In this document: piece by piece, positions 55,762-64,000 of the stretch | Numbering within the stretch: position 1 is the first letter of the stretch | Layout of the letters: each line of letters begins with the position of its first letter | Origin: Belnapia mucosa | GTDB lineage: Bacteria > Pseudomonadota > Alphaproteobacteria > Acetobacterales > Acetobacteraceae | Direction of reading: 5' to 3' | Length of the DNA stretch: 64,000 bases | Assembly: GCF_016775475.1 (NCBI RefSeq) | Contig: NZ_JAEUXJ010000012.1 | Location: 110,299-174,298 of the forward strand | The notes under the pieces: model-generated | Databases searched by the model: none | What the model was told of the DNA's origin: nothing | What the model saw: only the letters and a program-made list of their open reading frames with translations | Translations under genes and position numbers: made by a program

Positions 55762-56400
55762 TCAGATGGCCAGATCCTTGGTGTTGTAATCGCGGATCAC
55801 CCGATCGGATGTCTTCGGCGTGAATCGGAACTGGTTCTCGAGCCCGATGAACGGCTGATACTTGAATACCGCTTCATCCGGGAAAGCTTGATGCCGCGCA
55901 TTGATAGCGACCTGGATCACCGCGGAGCGGTAAAGATGCGTTGCTCGTCATAGACGGCGTTGGTCTCTGCGATCGACAGCGCCGCCTTCTGGCCCAGCAC
56001 GGACTTGCGCCGATGAAAGCCGAAAGTGAGCGAGATCCAGACGTCGGGCGAGCTGTTGGCGAAGGAGCCGTGCACCATCTGCCGGTTGACCATGGTCACG
56101 TCGCCCGCTTCGCAGACTAGCGGCACCGCACCCGGAAGCCGCCCGCTGCCGCCGTTGGCCTCCACCATGGCCCTGATGTCGGCCCTGCCCAGCTTGTGGG
56201 AGCCCGGGATCACCCATAGGCAGTTGGCAGGCGTCGCCGGGTAAGCTGCACCTGATAGTTGAAACCGTGGATCCCCTCATCCCAGTCGGGCGAATTCCAA
56301 TGCGTCACGCCGTCCTGATGCCAGGCGACGGAGCCGCCAAGGCCAGCCTGCTTGACAAAGATCGCATCGTTAAACGGCACAAATCGGGGCCATTACTCGA
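55762..56400 (-). pseudogene. PhyH-family dioxygenase remnant
   Basis: The minus strand carries FVPFNDAIFVKQAGLGGSVA and WHQDGVTHWNSPDWDEGIHG in one frame, then IPGSHKLGRADIRAMVEANG through FHRRKSVLGQKAALSIAETN in another. AVIQVAINARHQAFPDE through DRVIRDYNTKDLAI is in a third. It is a paralog of the intact gene at 12327-13496 and retains the H-x-D motif. The N-terminal 170 residues are missing, and at least two shifts interrupt it. Confidence 0.85.
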
Positions 56401-56599
56401 CTGCGCAGCGGCCAAAAGCTTGGGAGTAGGCAGCCATTTCAGCGGCATGCTCCGCACGGGAGATGCTTCGCGGTGCCGTCACAGCTTCAGTCAGTTCGTT
56501 TATGGTACGTCTTGCTTCCCTTGCGCAGGCATCATTGTCGACCAGGCAGCGTCCTCGTAAGAGGCCTTCGGGCGGAGCCAAGTTGCCGCGCTCTGCTTC

Positions 56600-56770
56600 G
56601 CCCACTCTCCTGCGAAGAGCATCAGAAGCTGCGGCTACCCTAGGCCTTCGGGATGTCGCCCTTCCAGTATCGCTTCCAACAAATCCGCTACGAGCAGCGT
56701 CAGCTGCAGTAGGCTGGCCAGGTGTTCCCTCTCAATCCGCTCTGCTGCCACTGAGCCCGGATCTGCAGGT
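56600..56770 (-). pseudogene. Recombinase-associated small HTH protein (copy 3, C-terminal)
   Basis: SVAAERIEREHLASLLQLTL and LVADLLEAILEGRHPEGLG, then a stop, then PQLLMLFAGEWAK, matches the C-terminal part of the copies at 53110 and 54600 but on the opposite strand. It lies just upstream of the PhyH remnant. Confidence 0.6.
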
Positions 56771-57073
56771 CACATTAGACTTGCGATGCGTCGCTCATCG
56801 CATGCGTCTACTGGATGAACCCTGCGGACCAGACTTCCCTCGATCTGACGATACCCCCGCCTTGCCTGCTGCTGGCCCGTCATACTGCGGCCCGTATCCA
56901 GCCAGCGCGGCGCTGCAAAGCCGAAGCAGGTCTGGCGAAATCTACGACCGTGGTGACCTTTAAGCAAAAAAATCAGCCCCGCCCACATCGAAACCTTGTG
57001 TAGCGGTTTTTGTGGTGCATGCTCTTCACGCCGTGGGTCACGCTGCGGCCAAAGATATAGGAGGGAAAGCACC
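56771..57073. other. Region upstream of the TRAP receptor gene
   Basis: About 300 bases with no supportable gene. It presumably contains the promoter of the gene at 57074; AGGAGGG at 57058-57064 is its ribosome site. Confidence 0.4.
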
Positions 57074-58162
57074 TTGAACCGTCGTCTCATGTTGCAGGGA
57101 GCTGTTGCTGCCGCTCCGGTGGCGCTTGCTGCTCCTGCGTTGGCACAAACGCAAAGCCCCGAGATTCGTTGGCGTCTGACTAGCAGCTTTCCAAAGAACC
57201 TCGATATCCTCTTCGGCGGCGCCGAGTACCTGGCCCGACGCGTAGCTGAGATGACGGAAAATAGGTTCCAAATCCGCAGCTTCGCAGCCGGTGAGATCGT
57301 GCCCGCGCTGCAAGTGTTGGATGCCGTGCAAAACGGCACGATCGAATGCGGCCAAACCTCCAGTCTCTATTACGTCGGTAAAGATCCGACTCTCGCCGCC
57401 TTTGCCGCAATCCCCTTCGGCATGAACATGCGGCAGTTGACAGCTTGGCTGCGGCAGGGTGGAGGCAACGAAATCGCGGCCGAACTCTATCGCGACTATA
57501 ACGTGGTGGGTATTCCCTTCGGCGATACCGGTACGCAAATGGGGGGATGGTTCCGAAAGGAGATCCGTACCCTGGAAGACTTGAAAGGTCTGAAATTCCG
57601 TATTTCGGGCTTCGCTGGGCATCTATTTTCTAGGCTAGGCGCTGCGCCAACGCAGATCTCGGCATCAGACATCTATCCAGCGCTCGAGCGAGGGACCATC
57701 GACGCAGCGGAATGGATTGGCCCCTACGATGACGAGAAGCTCGGCTTCGTGCGGGTCGCCAAGTTTTACTACACGCCAGGCTTCTGGGATCCGTGCTCCC
57801 GTGGCGTTCTGATGGTCAACCAGGCAGCCTGGAACAGCTTGCCGGAGCATTACCGACACATATTGGAGGTCGCTTGCGGTGAGGCCTCGATGGAGATGAC
57901 TTCCCGTTACGACGAAGCGAACCCTCAGGCGCTGCGACGCTTGCTGGCAAACGGGGCGCAATTGCGGAATTGGCCCCGGGAGATAATGCAAGCCGCTTGG
58001 CGCTCCACCCATGACTTGTACGAGGAAACGGCAGCACAAAATCCACGCTTTCGCAAAATGTGGACGAGCTACAAAGCTTTCCGCGACGAGCAGTTTCAGT
58101 GGTTCCGCGTGGCAGAGAACGCTTACGAAAACTTTGCCTTTGTGGCGGCGGCACAGCGATAA
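57074..58162 (+). CDS. TRAP transporter substrate-binding protein (DctP family)
   Basis: A 362-residue exported receptor. NRRLMLQGAVAAAPVALAAP is a twin-arginine-type signal. IRWRLTSSFPKNLDILFGGA, QMGGWFRKEIRTLEDLKGLK with FRISG (substrate-binding Arg) and DAAEWIGPYDDEKLGF are typical of the TakP/DctP-7 group that binds 2-oxo acids. The start is TTG, supported by AGGAGGG ten bases upstream. No TRAP permease subunit (DctQ, DctM) is present nearby, so it is an orphan or depends on a distant permease. Confidence 0.9.
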   Translation: MNRRLMLQGAVAAAPVALAAPALAQTQSPEIRWRLTSSFPKNLDILFGGAEYLARRVAEMTENRFQIRSFAAGEIVPALQVLDAVQNGTIECGQTSSLYYVGKDPTLAAFAAIPFGMNMRQLTAWLRQGGGNEIAAELYRDYNVVGIPFGDTGTQMGGWFRKEIRTLEDLKGLKFRISGFAGHLFSRLGAAPTQISASDIYPALERGTIDAAEWIGPYDDEKLGFVRVAKFYYTPGFWDPCSRGVLMVNQAAWNSLPEHYRHILEVACGEASMEMTSRYDEANPQALRRLLANGAQLRNWPREIMQAAWRSTHDLYEETAAQNPRFRKMWTSYKAFRDEQFQWFRVAENAYENFAFVAAAQR

Positions 58163-58256
58163 ACAACGACGGATGTAGGCGCTCAGGCGACGCCGTGGCC
58201 CCGGGCGGGCTTGCCCTCGGCCGAGACCCGCGGCATCCGCCCTGCACCTGCCAAGG

Positions 58257-59103
58257 ATGTCTCGCCGCATGGACGCCAACCTCGCCGAAACCCTGCCCGC
58301 CCGGATCCACGGCGTCGGCACCAGCCAGATCGGCATGGTGGCCGATCGCGGGCGCCACGATCCGGAGGTCATGCGGCCGTTTCACTCTGGCGCTGCAGGA
58401 TATCCTTGCCGCCGTCACGCCGCAGACGCGGATCCTGGTGGTGAACTCACCTTCCAACCCCACGGGCTGGGTGATGCCCCTGGCGGAGATGGAGGCGCTG
58501 CGGGACGTGGCGCGGGAGCGCGGCCTCTGGATCCTCTCGGATGAGGTCTACAACCACTTCACCTACGGCAATGCGATCGCACCTTCCTTCCTTCAGGTCA
58601 CGACGCCGACGGACCGGCTGATCGTCACGAATACCTTCTCCAAGAACTGGGCGATGACGGGGTGGCGCGCAGGCTGGGTCACCTACCCGGAGGGGCTGGC
58701 AGCCACCTTCAGCAAGCTTGGGCAGTACAACACGACCTCCATCCCGACCTTCATCCAGCATGCGGCGGTGGCAGCGCTGGAGCAGGGCGACGCGTTCATC
58801 CGCACGATGGTCGGCCGCTGCGTCGAGAGCCGTGCCATCCTGGTGGAGGGGCTGTCCCGGATACGCGGCGTGACGGTCTTCCCGCCGGAAGGCGCCTTCT
58901 ACCTGATGGTGCGGGTCGATACGGGGGAGACCAGCCTCGACCTCGCCTTCAGGTTGCTGCGCGAGGCCAAGGTGGGCGTCGCGCCCGGCACGGCCTTCGG
59001 GCCACAGGGCGAGGGCTTCCTCCGCATCTGCTTCGCCATCAGCCCGGAACTGGCCCGGGAAGCCGTGGCGCGGCTCGCGCGCGTGCTGAGCACGCCAGTC
59101 TAG
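58257..59103 (+). pseudogene. Class I/II aminotransferase with internal deletion
   Basis: The N-terminus MDANLAETLPARIHGVGTSQ is in one frame. After about 130 bases the frame changes and the sequence resumes at DILAAVTPQTRILVVNSPSN-PTGW, so roughly 100 residues of the large domain are lost. The rest is well preserved: LSDEVYNHFTYG, the PLP-lysine segment TNTFSKNWAMTGWRAGW and the C-terminal PEGAFYLMVRVD and FLRICFAIS. The intact enzyme would be an aspartate-type aminotransferase. It is 95 bases after the TRAP receptor gene. Confidence 0.78.
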
Positions 59104-59159
59104 CGGCCGTCGCAGCGGGTATGTCCACCCGGCGTCGCTTCAGGTGCTGTCCGCGACAT

Positions 59160-59760
59160 CACCCTCGCTGCCGTCGTGTGCATCCCGGCGCCGCGGCCCG
59201 ATGGCCCGGGACCCCGCGCTTGTTTAGCGCTCTGGCCATCGCCGCCAGGCCGGTCACGCCCTCGGCCCGCAGCCGCTCCACCTCAAGGGCCAGCCAGTGC
59301 GTGTGTCGCTCTGCCGCCAGGCGCCGCGCTTCGGCCACTGCTGCGGCGCCGGGACCCTCTGCTGGCCGGTAGCCCCAGCTGCCGTCTACGCTGCGGCACG
59401 TGCTTTGCGACACCCAACGCGGCCCTGATGCACTCGCTGATCAGTTCGCGCTCTTCTGCGCCTTGGCGGCGTAGTCCACATCATCAGGTCATCGACGCCA
59501 GGCAAGTCGGCGGCCCGGGTCTGGTCGCCTTCCTCCAGCAGGCCCGACAGCGTGTAGATGCGGAGTGACCCGATCGAGCCGCGTCGCCACCAGCACCGCC
59601 GCAAGCGGCCGGCAGCGGGCTAGCGCCGCCTGGAAGCCCGACCGGCGGTCGTCCTTGCCGCTGGCCACGTCCGATACCTCGCCGACCAGCTACAGCCCCG
59701 GGCGACGAAGGCCCGTACGCGGGCCTGCTGCGCCTCCAGCCTGAGGATGCCGTGCCAGCC
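59160..59760 (-). pseudogene. Small serine resolvase/recombinase remnant
   Basis: Across three minus-strand frames one can read VSDVASGKDDRRSGFQAALA with VLVATRLDRV, then TLSGLLEEGDQTRAADLPGV-DDLMM, then ELISE or LISECIRAALGV, then AERHTHWLALEVERLRAEGV with TGLAAMARALNKRGVP. These are ordered parts of a resolvase catalytic domain and its C-terminal helix region. Stops and shifts make it inactive. Confidence 0.72.
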
Positions 59761-59786
59761 TGAAGCCACTGGCCGCTGCAGAAGCG

Positions 59787-60995
59787 CTAGGCCTGCTTGA
59801 GGCGCTCAGGAAGCAGCCGGGGCAGCGGCGGGAAGGTTAGGGCAATCGCCACGGCGCCAAGCCCGATCGCCAAGGAGCTGACATGCATCCCAGCATAGCT
59901 GCCAAAGCGGTCGAAGATCCAGCCGCCGACTGCCGGCCCCGTCGCCATGCCGAGGCAGGAAACCATAGTCGCGGCGCCGAAGACCGTGCCCATGATACGC
60001 GGTCCGAAGTAATCGCGCGCCAGCACCGCATAGAGAGGCATTACGCCGCCATAGGCAAGGCCGAAGACCGCCGCGACGGCGTAGAACTCTCCGAGGCTGC
60101 GGGCCGGAAGGAAGGCCCCGATCGCCAACGCCTGGAGCAGCAGTCCGCCGATCAGCACCGGCTTGGCACCGTGCCGGTCGGCGAGCACGCCTAGCAGCAG
60201 GCGCCCACCAAGCCCAGCCAGACCCTGCAGGCTGTAGACGCTGACGGCGGCCATGGCAGACAGACCGCAGACCGTGGCGTAGCTCACTACATGGAAGATC
60301 GGTCCGGCATGCGCGAGGCAACAGGCGAAGAAGGTGGCAGCCAGTACGAGGAACTGTCGGCTGCCCAGAGCCTGGCGGGCAGTAAAGCCCTCGCCTGCCG
60401 GCGCGGCCAGCTCCCCGATCGCTAACGCCATCACCGGCGGGCGGCGTAGCAGCAACGCCGCCGGCAGCACGATCGCCCAGGCAACCAGCCCAATCACGAG
60501 CTGCGCGGTGCGCCAGTCATGGCCCGAGAGTAGCCATTGCGCGAAGGGTGCGACCGTCACCGGTGCCATGCCGAGCCCGGCGGAGACGAGCGAGACGGCG
60601 AGTGCCCGCTGGCGGTCGAACCAAGCGCTGGCCGTTGCCATCATGGGCGCAAAGAACGCGCCGACCGAGGCACCGAGAAACACGCCGTAGACGAGTTGGA
60701 AGGTCAGCAGGCTCGTCGCCTGGCTGGCTAACACCAACCCAGTACCCAGCAACACACCGCCGGCAAGTCCAACGATGCGCGGGCCGTGGCGGTCGCTGAC
60801 CCAACCCCAAAAGAAAGCGCCGAGGCCCATCGCCAGGAAGGCGACCGTCATTGCGGCCGAGATGCCGGTGCGCGACCAGCCCGTCTCGACGGCAATCGGA
60901 TCGAGGAAGACGGCAAGGGAGAACATAGACCCCATGCCAATGCAGCCCATCAGCGCCCCGACGGCAACGATGACCCAGCCGTAGTGCCGTTCCAT
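59787..60995 (-). CDS. MFS transporter
   Basis: A 402-residue inner-membrane protein with about 12 membrane segments. The loop 2-3 motif is FFWGWVSDRHGPR, with an equivalent GVLADRHGAKPVL in the second half. GWVIVAVGALMGCIGMGSMF is helix 1. The pattern (PIAVETGWSRTGISAAMTVA) resembles oxalate/formate- or monocarboxylate-type MFS carriers. ATG 60995 is where helix 1 begins; upstream codons are extra. It is codirectional with the SDR gene 304 bases upstream and may move its substrate. Confidence 0.88.
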   Translation of the reverse strand: MERHYGWVIVAVGALMGCIGMGSMFSLAVFLDPIAVETGWSRTGISAAMTVAFLAMGLGAFFWGWVSDRHGPRIVGLAGGVLLGTGLVLASQATSLLTFQLVYGVFLGASVGAFFAPMMATASAWFDRQRALAVSLVSAGLGMAPVTVAPFAQWLLSGHDWRTAQLVIGLVAWAIVLPAALLLRRPPVMALAIGELAAPAGEGFTARQALGSRQFLVLAATFFACCLAHAGPIFHVVSYATVCGLSAMAAVSVYSLQGLAGLGGRLLLGVLADRHGAKPVLIGGLLLQALAIGAFLPARSLGEFYAVAAVFGLAYGGVMPLYAVLARDYFGPRIMGTVFGAATMVSCLGMATGPAVGGWIFDRFGSYAGMHVSSLAIGLGAVAIALTFPPLPRLLPERLKQA

Positions 60996-61299
60996 TTGTG
61001 TCTCCTCCCGCACGGCCTGTACCGAGCGGCACCGGGTCATGCTTCACGTAGCATCGTCCCAGATCTTGGCCGCGCCGCAACGGTCATATCGCATAGGGGC
61101 AGCGCTCTAGCAGAGGGACAGCGCGATAGAGCCGTCGGCAGTGCCCGTGACCCGCTTCGCCTCCTCACTAGTCTCTTGCGGAACCGGCTCATTTTCCAAA
61201 GGTCTGGTGTCCGCCAAAACCAGCCGCGCCAAAGCGGCTGAGACGCCCACCGTCAACGGCGCCCGCTATCCCGCTCCAAGCGCACCCAGCAGGTCAGCC
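60996..61299. other. Intergenic region upstream of the MFS gene
   Basis: 304 bases between the SDR stop and the MFS start on the minus strand. No gene or clear regulatory motif was found; GGGAGGAGAC just before 60995 is the MFS ribosome site. Confidence 0.4.
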
Positions 61300-62091
61300 T
61301 TACCGAACGCTGCCCTGCGACACGCCAACCGGCGCTGCCGTCCGCCCTCCGTCGACAACGTATTGAGCGCCGGTGATGTTGCTGGCGAGATCGCAGCAAA
61401 GGAACAGAACTAAGTTAGCTACCTCATCTGCGGTGCCATAGCGTCGCAGCGGGATCGAGGCTGCATACCGCTCCTCAACGCCTTCTGGATTATTCGGGGA
61501 TACCTGCTTGGCAATATCCTGCACCATACGTGTCACGATCGGGCCCGGGCAAATCGCATTCACGCGGATACCGAGCGGGCCGACCTCGCCTGCCGCAACC
61601 TTGGTCAATCCGATGACCGCGTGCTTGGAGGCCACATAGGCTGACATCCCCGCGGTTCCGACCAGGCCCGCGATCGAGGCCGTGTTCACCACTGCCCCGC
61701 GCTGCTGCCGGATCATGACCGGCAAGACGTGCCGCAACCCGAGAAATGCTCCCTTGACGTTTACTCCCATCACCGCATCGAAAATTGCTTCATCGTACTC
61801 TGCCGTTGGTGCGACCCGTCCCTCGATGCCGGCATTGTTGTGGAAGCAGTCGATCGCGCCGAACGCTTCAAGCGCCGCCTCGACATAGCCTTGCACCTCG
61901 GTCGAGCGTGTCACGTCTGCCTGCCGGAAGATTGCTGCCTTTCCGATCTCGGCCGCCACCGCTGCGCCCGCCTGGGCATCACGGTCGACGACCAGCACCT
62001 TCGCCCCATGTCGTGCAAACCCTAGCGAGACGGCTCGACCAATCCCATTGGCACCACCGGTCACGACCGCGACCTTGCCGCTGAAATCCAT
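61300..62091 (-). CDS. Short-chain dehydrogenase/reductase
   Basis: A 263-residue classical SDR. The cofactor loop is VAVVTGGANGIGRAVSLGFA, followed by the acidic VVDRD that favours NAD. NNAGIEG, the catalytic Ser in VVNTASIAGLVG and Tyr-x3-Lys in AYVASKHAV are all present. ATG 62091 has GGGAGAAG upstream, while upstream codons to 62193 are not conserved. The C-terminal GGRTAAPVG is slightly longer than usual. The substrate is unknown. It is divergent from a Bug receptor gene. Confidence 0.9.
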   Translation of the reverse strand: MDFSGKVAVVTGGANGIGRAVSLGFARHGAKVLVVDRDAQAGAAVAAEIGKAAIFRQADVTRSTEVQGYVEAALEAFGAIDCFHNNAGIEGRVAPTAEYDEAIFDAVMGVNVKGAFLGLRHVLPVMIRQQRGAVVNTASIAGLVGTAGMSAYVASKHAVIGLTKVAAGEVGPLGIRVNAICPGPIVTRMVQDIAKQVSPNNPEGVEERYAASIPLRRYGTADEVANLVLFLCCDLASNITGAQYVVDGGRTAAPVGVSQGSVR

Positions 62092-62535
62092 GAAATTCTT
62101 CTCCCTTTTCGCCCCCACTTCTTTTGCGGAGGCAGGCTGGTCACCCGCGCTTGAAGCTCCAAGATCAGCGGAAGCTCCGGCGCAAGCTCTCAAGTCGCCT
62201 CATTGGGCGAAGCTGACGTCGCCAATTCAAGTAAGGGTGACATGCGCGGCAACTCCGCCGCAATAGCCTGCACCTACTGCCGGCCCAAAGCTCCACCCTC
62301 TTGCAGGATCCGCACCTCCGCTCGAGTGTAGCTGTACGAGACATTGGTGGATCGTGGTCGGTGCGCGGCTGTTCGTGGTTGAAGGCGCTGCAAGGCAGCG
62401 GAGAGGCGAAATAGAACCGAGCTTGTCGTCGACGCAGGCATTTCCGCGGCGATGCCCTAGCAAGGCGATAGCGGACCAGCCAGCGCACAATGCAACAAAA
62501 CCGCCGGAAAGGCGGACGCACGGGAGGGCGACGAG
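62092..62535. promoter_or_regulatory. Divergent intergenic region, SDR and Bug genes
   Basis: 444 bases expected to carry both promoters. A short perfect hairpin CCGCC-GGAAA-GGCGG lies at 62501-62515, just ahead of the GGGAGGG ribosome site of the Bug gene, and would sit in its leader. No regulator gene adjoins. Confidence 0.4.
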
Positions 62536-63528
62536 ATGACGAAGCTTCTGAGCTGGAAGATAGGTAGGCGGGCGGCTCTCACTGCCGCGGCAGCAGGCGG
62601 TGCCGTGAGGCTCGCCGTCGCACAGAGCCGCTTTCCGAGCCGCGCCGTGAGCATCGTAGTGCCAATCCCGGCTGGAGGGGGAACCGACTACGCTGCCCGG
62701 CTGATCTCGGCGCCTATGGGAATTCTCCTAGGCCAACCCGTCGTGGTCGAGAACCGCCCTGGCGGCAATGACGTCATCGGACTGATGTATGTCGCCCGGT
62801 CCCAACCTGATGGGCACACGCTCCTCATGGGCTACTGCGGAACAATGGCCGGGCGGGCGGCAATCGGCGGCACCGGCAACGTGAGCACGGCCGACGACTT
62901 TGTGCCCATTGGGCAGGTGTCTGATACGCCGCAGCTTCTCGTGGTCCATCCTTCACTGCCGGTCAACAACCTGCAGGAGCTGATCGCCTATACTAAGGCG
63001 AACCCTGGCAAGGTCAGCTACGCCTCGGCGGGCAATGGCTCCATGCATCACCTAGGGACCGAGCTGCTGAAGTCGCGGACTGGAATGGACATGCTGCACG
63101 TCCCCTACCGGGGGACAGGAGAGACCATTGGCGACCTTATAGCGGGGCGCGTCCAGTTTTACATGAACTCGCCTCCTCCCTTGGTCAGCCTGGTGCGGGA
63201 CGGCAAGGTCAGGGCGCTTTGCGTCAGCTCCAACGAGCGGCATCCGGGACTGCCGGAAGTGCCCTCGCTGGCTGAGAGCGGCTTGCACGACCTGCCGCTC
63301 AACGTATGGTTCGCACTCTTCGCGCCGAAGGCGATCCCGGCTGATGTGCGCCAGAAACTCTCCGAGGCGCTGGAGCGGTCCCTCGCCGACGAGGATCTTA
63401 AAAGGCGTGCGTTCGAGGCCGGGTCGTTGGTGAAATATGCTGGGCCGGAAGACGTAGCCCGCAGGCTTCGTTCCGAGATTGCGGGTTGGAGGGCTACGGC
63501 ACAAGCCGCCAATATTCGGGCTGATTGA
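62536..63528 (+). CDS. Bug/TctC binding protein
   Basis: A 330-residue exported receptor with signal region RRAALTAAAAGGAVRLAVAQ. Core motifs are FPSRAVSIVVPIPAGGGTDY, VVVENRPGGNDVIGLMYVAR and MDMLHVPYRGTGETIGDLIA. GGGAGGG precedes the ATG. It is divergent from an SDR gene. Like the other Bug genes here it has no neighbouring TctAB permease. Confidence 0.9.
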   Translation: MTKLLSWKIGRRAALTAAAAGGAVRLAVAQSRFPSRAVSIVVPIPAGGGTDYAARLISAPMGILLGQPVVVENRPGGNDVIGLMYVARSQPDGHTLLMGYCGTMAGRAAIGGTGNVSTADDFVPIGQVSDTPQLLVVHPSLPVNNLQELIAYTKANPGKVSYASAGNGSMHHLGTELLKSRTGMDMLHVPYRGTGETIGDLIAGRVQFYMNSPPPLVSLVRDGKVRALCVSSNERHPGLPEVPSLAESGLHDLPLNVWFALFAPKAIPADVRQKLSEALERSLADEDLKRRAFEAGSLVKYAGPEDVARRLRSEIAGWRATAQAANIRAD

Positions 63529-63759
63529 GTGATCGCTTGTCGTTGACCAGCTCTGCGCCCTGCACGACCCTCATTGGGCGCTCTGGAGCATGCCCCGTAC
63601 GGGCGCTGCCAAACCCATGTAGGGGTGCAGCGCGCGCGGGTAGTCGTAGTCTGGCTGCCCTGTGCAGCCCGTGTAGGGCAGGCGCCGGCCTATCCAGCGC
63701 AACCCTCGACAGTCCTGCGCAGGTCAAGGTGGGCCACCTGCTTCACGCGTACATCCGGT

Positions 63760-64000
63760 CTAGGGTTCCTCTCGGTCCACGAGGACGACCTCGACGTCGG
63801 CGGTGCCCCGGTTGTTGCCCGCGTAGAAGCGCGTGATGTCCAGCACCGGAGCCATGTCGTCGGCGTAGACGTATAGCGAGCCGGACCGCCGCGCGCGAAG
63901 CCTTGCCTCGTAGGTCTCCGCTGTGAGGCGCTTGGGTCTGGTGGTCCAGGTTCAGCGTTAGCCTTCGCCGGCCGTCGAACCCCTCGTCGACCCGCAAGGG
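63760..64000 (-). CDS. Partial unknown gene at the window edge
   Basis: The minus strand ends with AETYEARLRARRSGSLYVYA, DDMAPVLDITRFYAGNNRGT and ADVEVVLVDREEP before the stop at 63760. Near the edge a second frame (RVDEGFDGRRRLTLNLDH) looks like the preceding part, implying a one-base shift. I do not recognise the family. The gene runs off the window. Confidence 0.4.

Noticed and set aside
56771..57073. Minus-strand open frame across the TRAP gene start
   Set aside because: It is antisense to the receptor's signal peptide and has no recognisable domain.
63540..63740. Possible transposase end on the minus strand (ALHPYMGLAAP)
   Set aside because: The resemblance to the RPH-type end of IS481/IS3 integrases is too weak to support.

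Overview
The window is high-GC DNA that fits an alphaproteobacterium of the Acetobacteraceae (Roseomonas-like). This rests on the density of tripartite-tricarboxylate (Bug/TctC) solute-binding proteins, the stress-gene set at the left end and the style of the IS remnants. It is an inference from protein flavour; no rRNA or tRNA gene was found.

Layout. 1-8.1 kb is a stress and housekeeping block: tandem UspA protein, zinc alcohol dehydrogenase, L,D-transpeptidase, EF-hand protein, ftsH with two compensating frameshifts, host-attachment-type protein, beta-CASP metallo-beta-lactamase protein, and a ppsA remnant. 8.3-13.5 kb is a small catabolic island: GntR regulator, TauD-type dioxygenase, two Bug binding proteins and a PhyH-type dioxygenase. 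13.7-19.2 kb is a mobile-element graveyard: a serine recombinase split by a fully delimited 1285-bp IS3-family element, a truncated RoxA-like cytochrome, and IS256, IS1182-type and IS110 fragments, with a Nudix hydrolase and a DUF1003 protein between them.

19.2-38.8 kb is the most interesting part, a large glycan or natural-product locus. Its core is twelve genes around a divergent promoter region near 29.7 kb. Leftward are inositol-3-phosphate synthase, a histidine phosphatase, a CmoB-like methyltransferase and a clan GH-A glycosidase-like protein whose barrel appears circularly permuted. Rightward are eight genes coupled by 4-nt stop/start overlaps: two NDP-sugar epimerases, a B12-binding radical SAM protein, a GT4 glycosyltransferase, three CgeB-type glycosyltransferases and a UDP-xylose-synthase-like enzyme. 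Further left, on the same strand as the left arm, are a fourth CgeB protein, a sugar nucleotidyltransferase, a PIG-L deacetylase remnant, a GNAT acetyltransferase, phosphopentomutase and a broken methyltransferase, with a topoisomerase IB between the modules. A GT9-like protein faces this arm. The logic (inositol phosphate, glycosyl transfer, dephosphorylation, deacetylation, acetylation) recalls mycothiol assembly, but no cysteine-ligase gene is seen.

38.8-64 kb is accessory DNA: an IS5 remnant, a Nudix hydrolase, an IS3 remnant, a YdcF protein, an iron(III)/phosphonate-type ABC importer operon, a GH13 glucosidase, an LLM oxidoreductase, a TPR protein, an HpcH/HpaI aldolase, a TRAP binding protein, an MFS transporter, an SDR and more Bug proteins. 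It is littered with decayed copies of a serine-recombinase module and with a broken second copy of the Bug plus PhyH pair. Several genes carry single-base shifts, so either gene decay or base-level assembly errors must be considered throughout.
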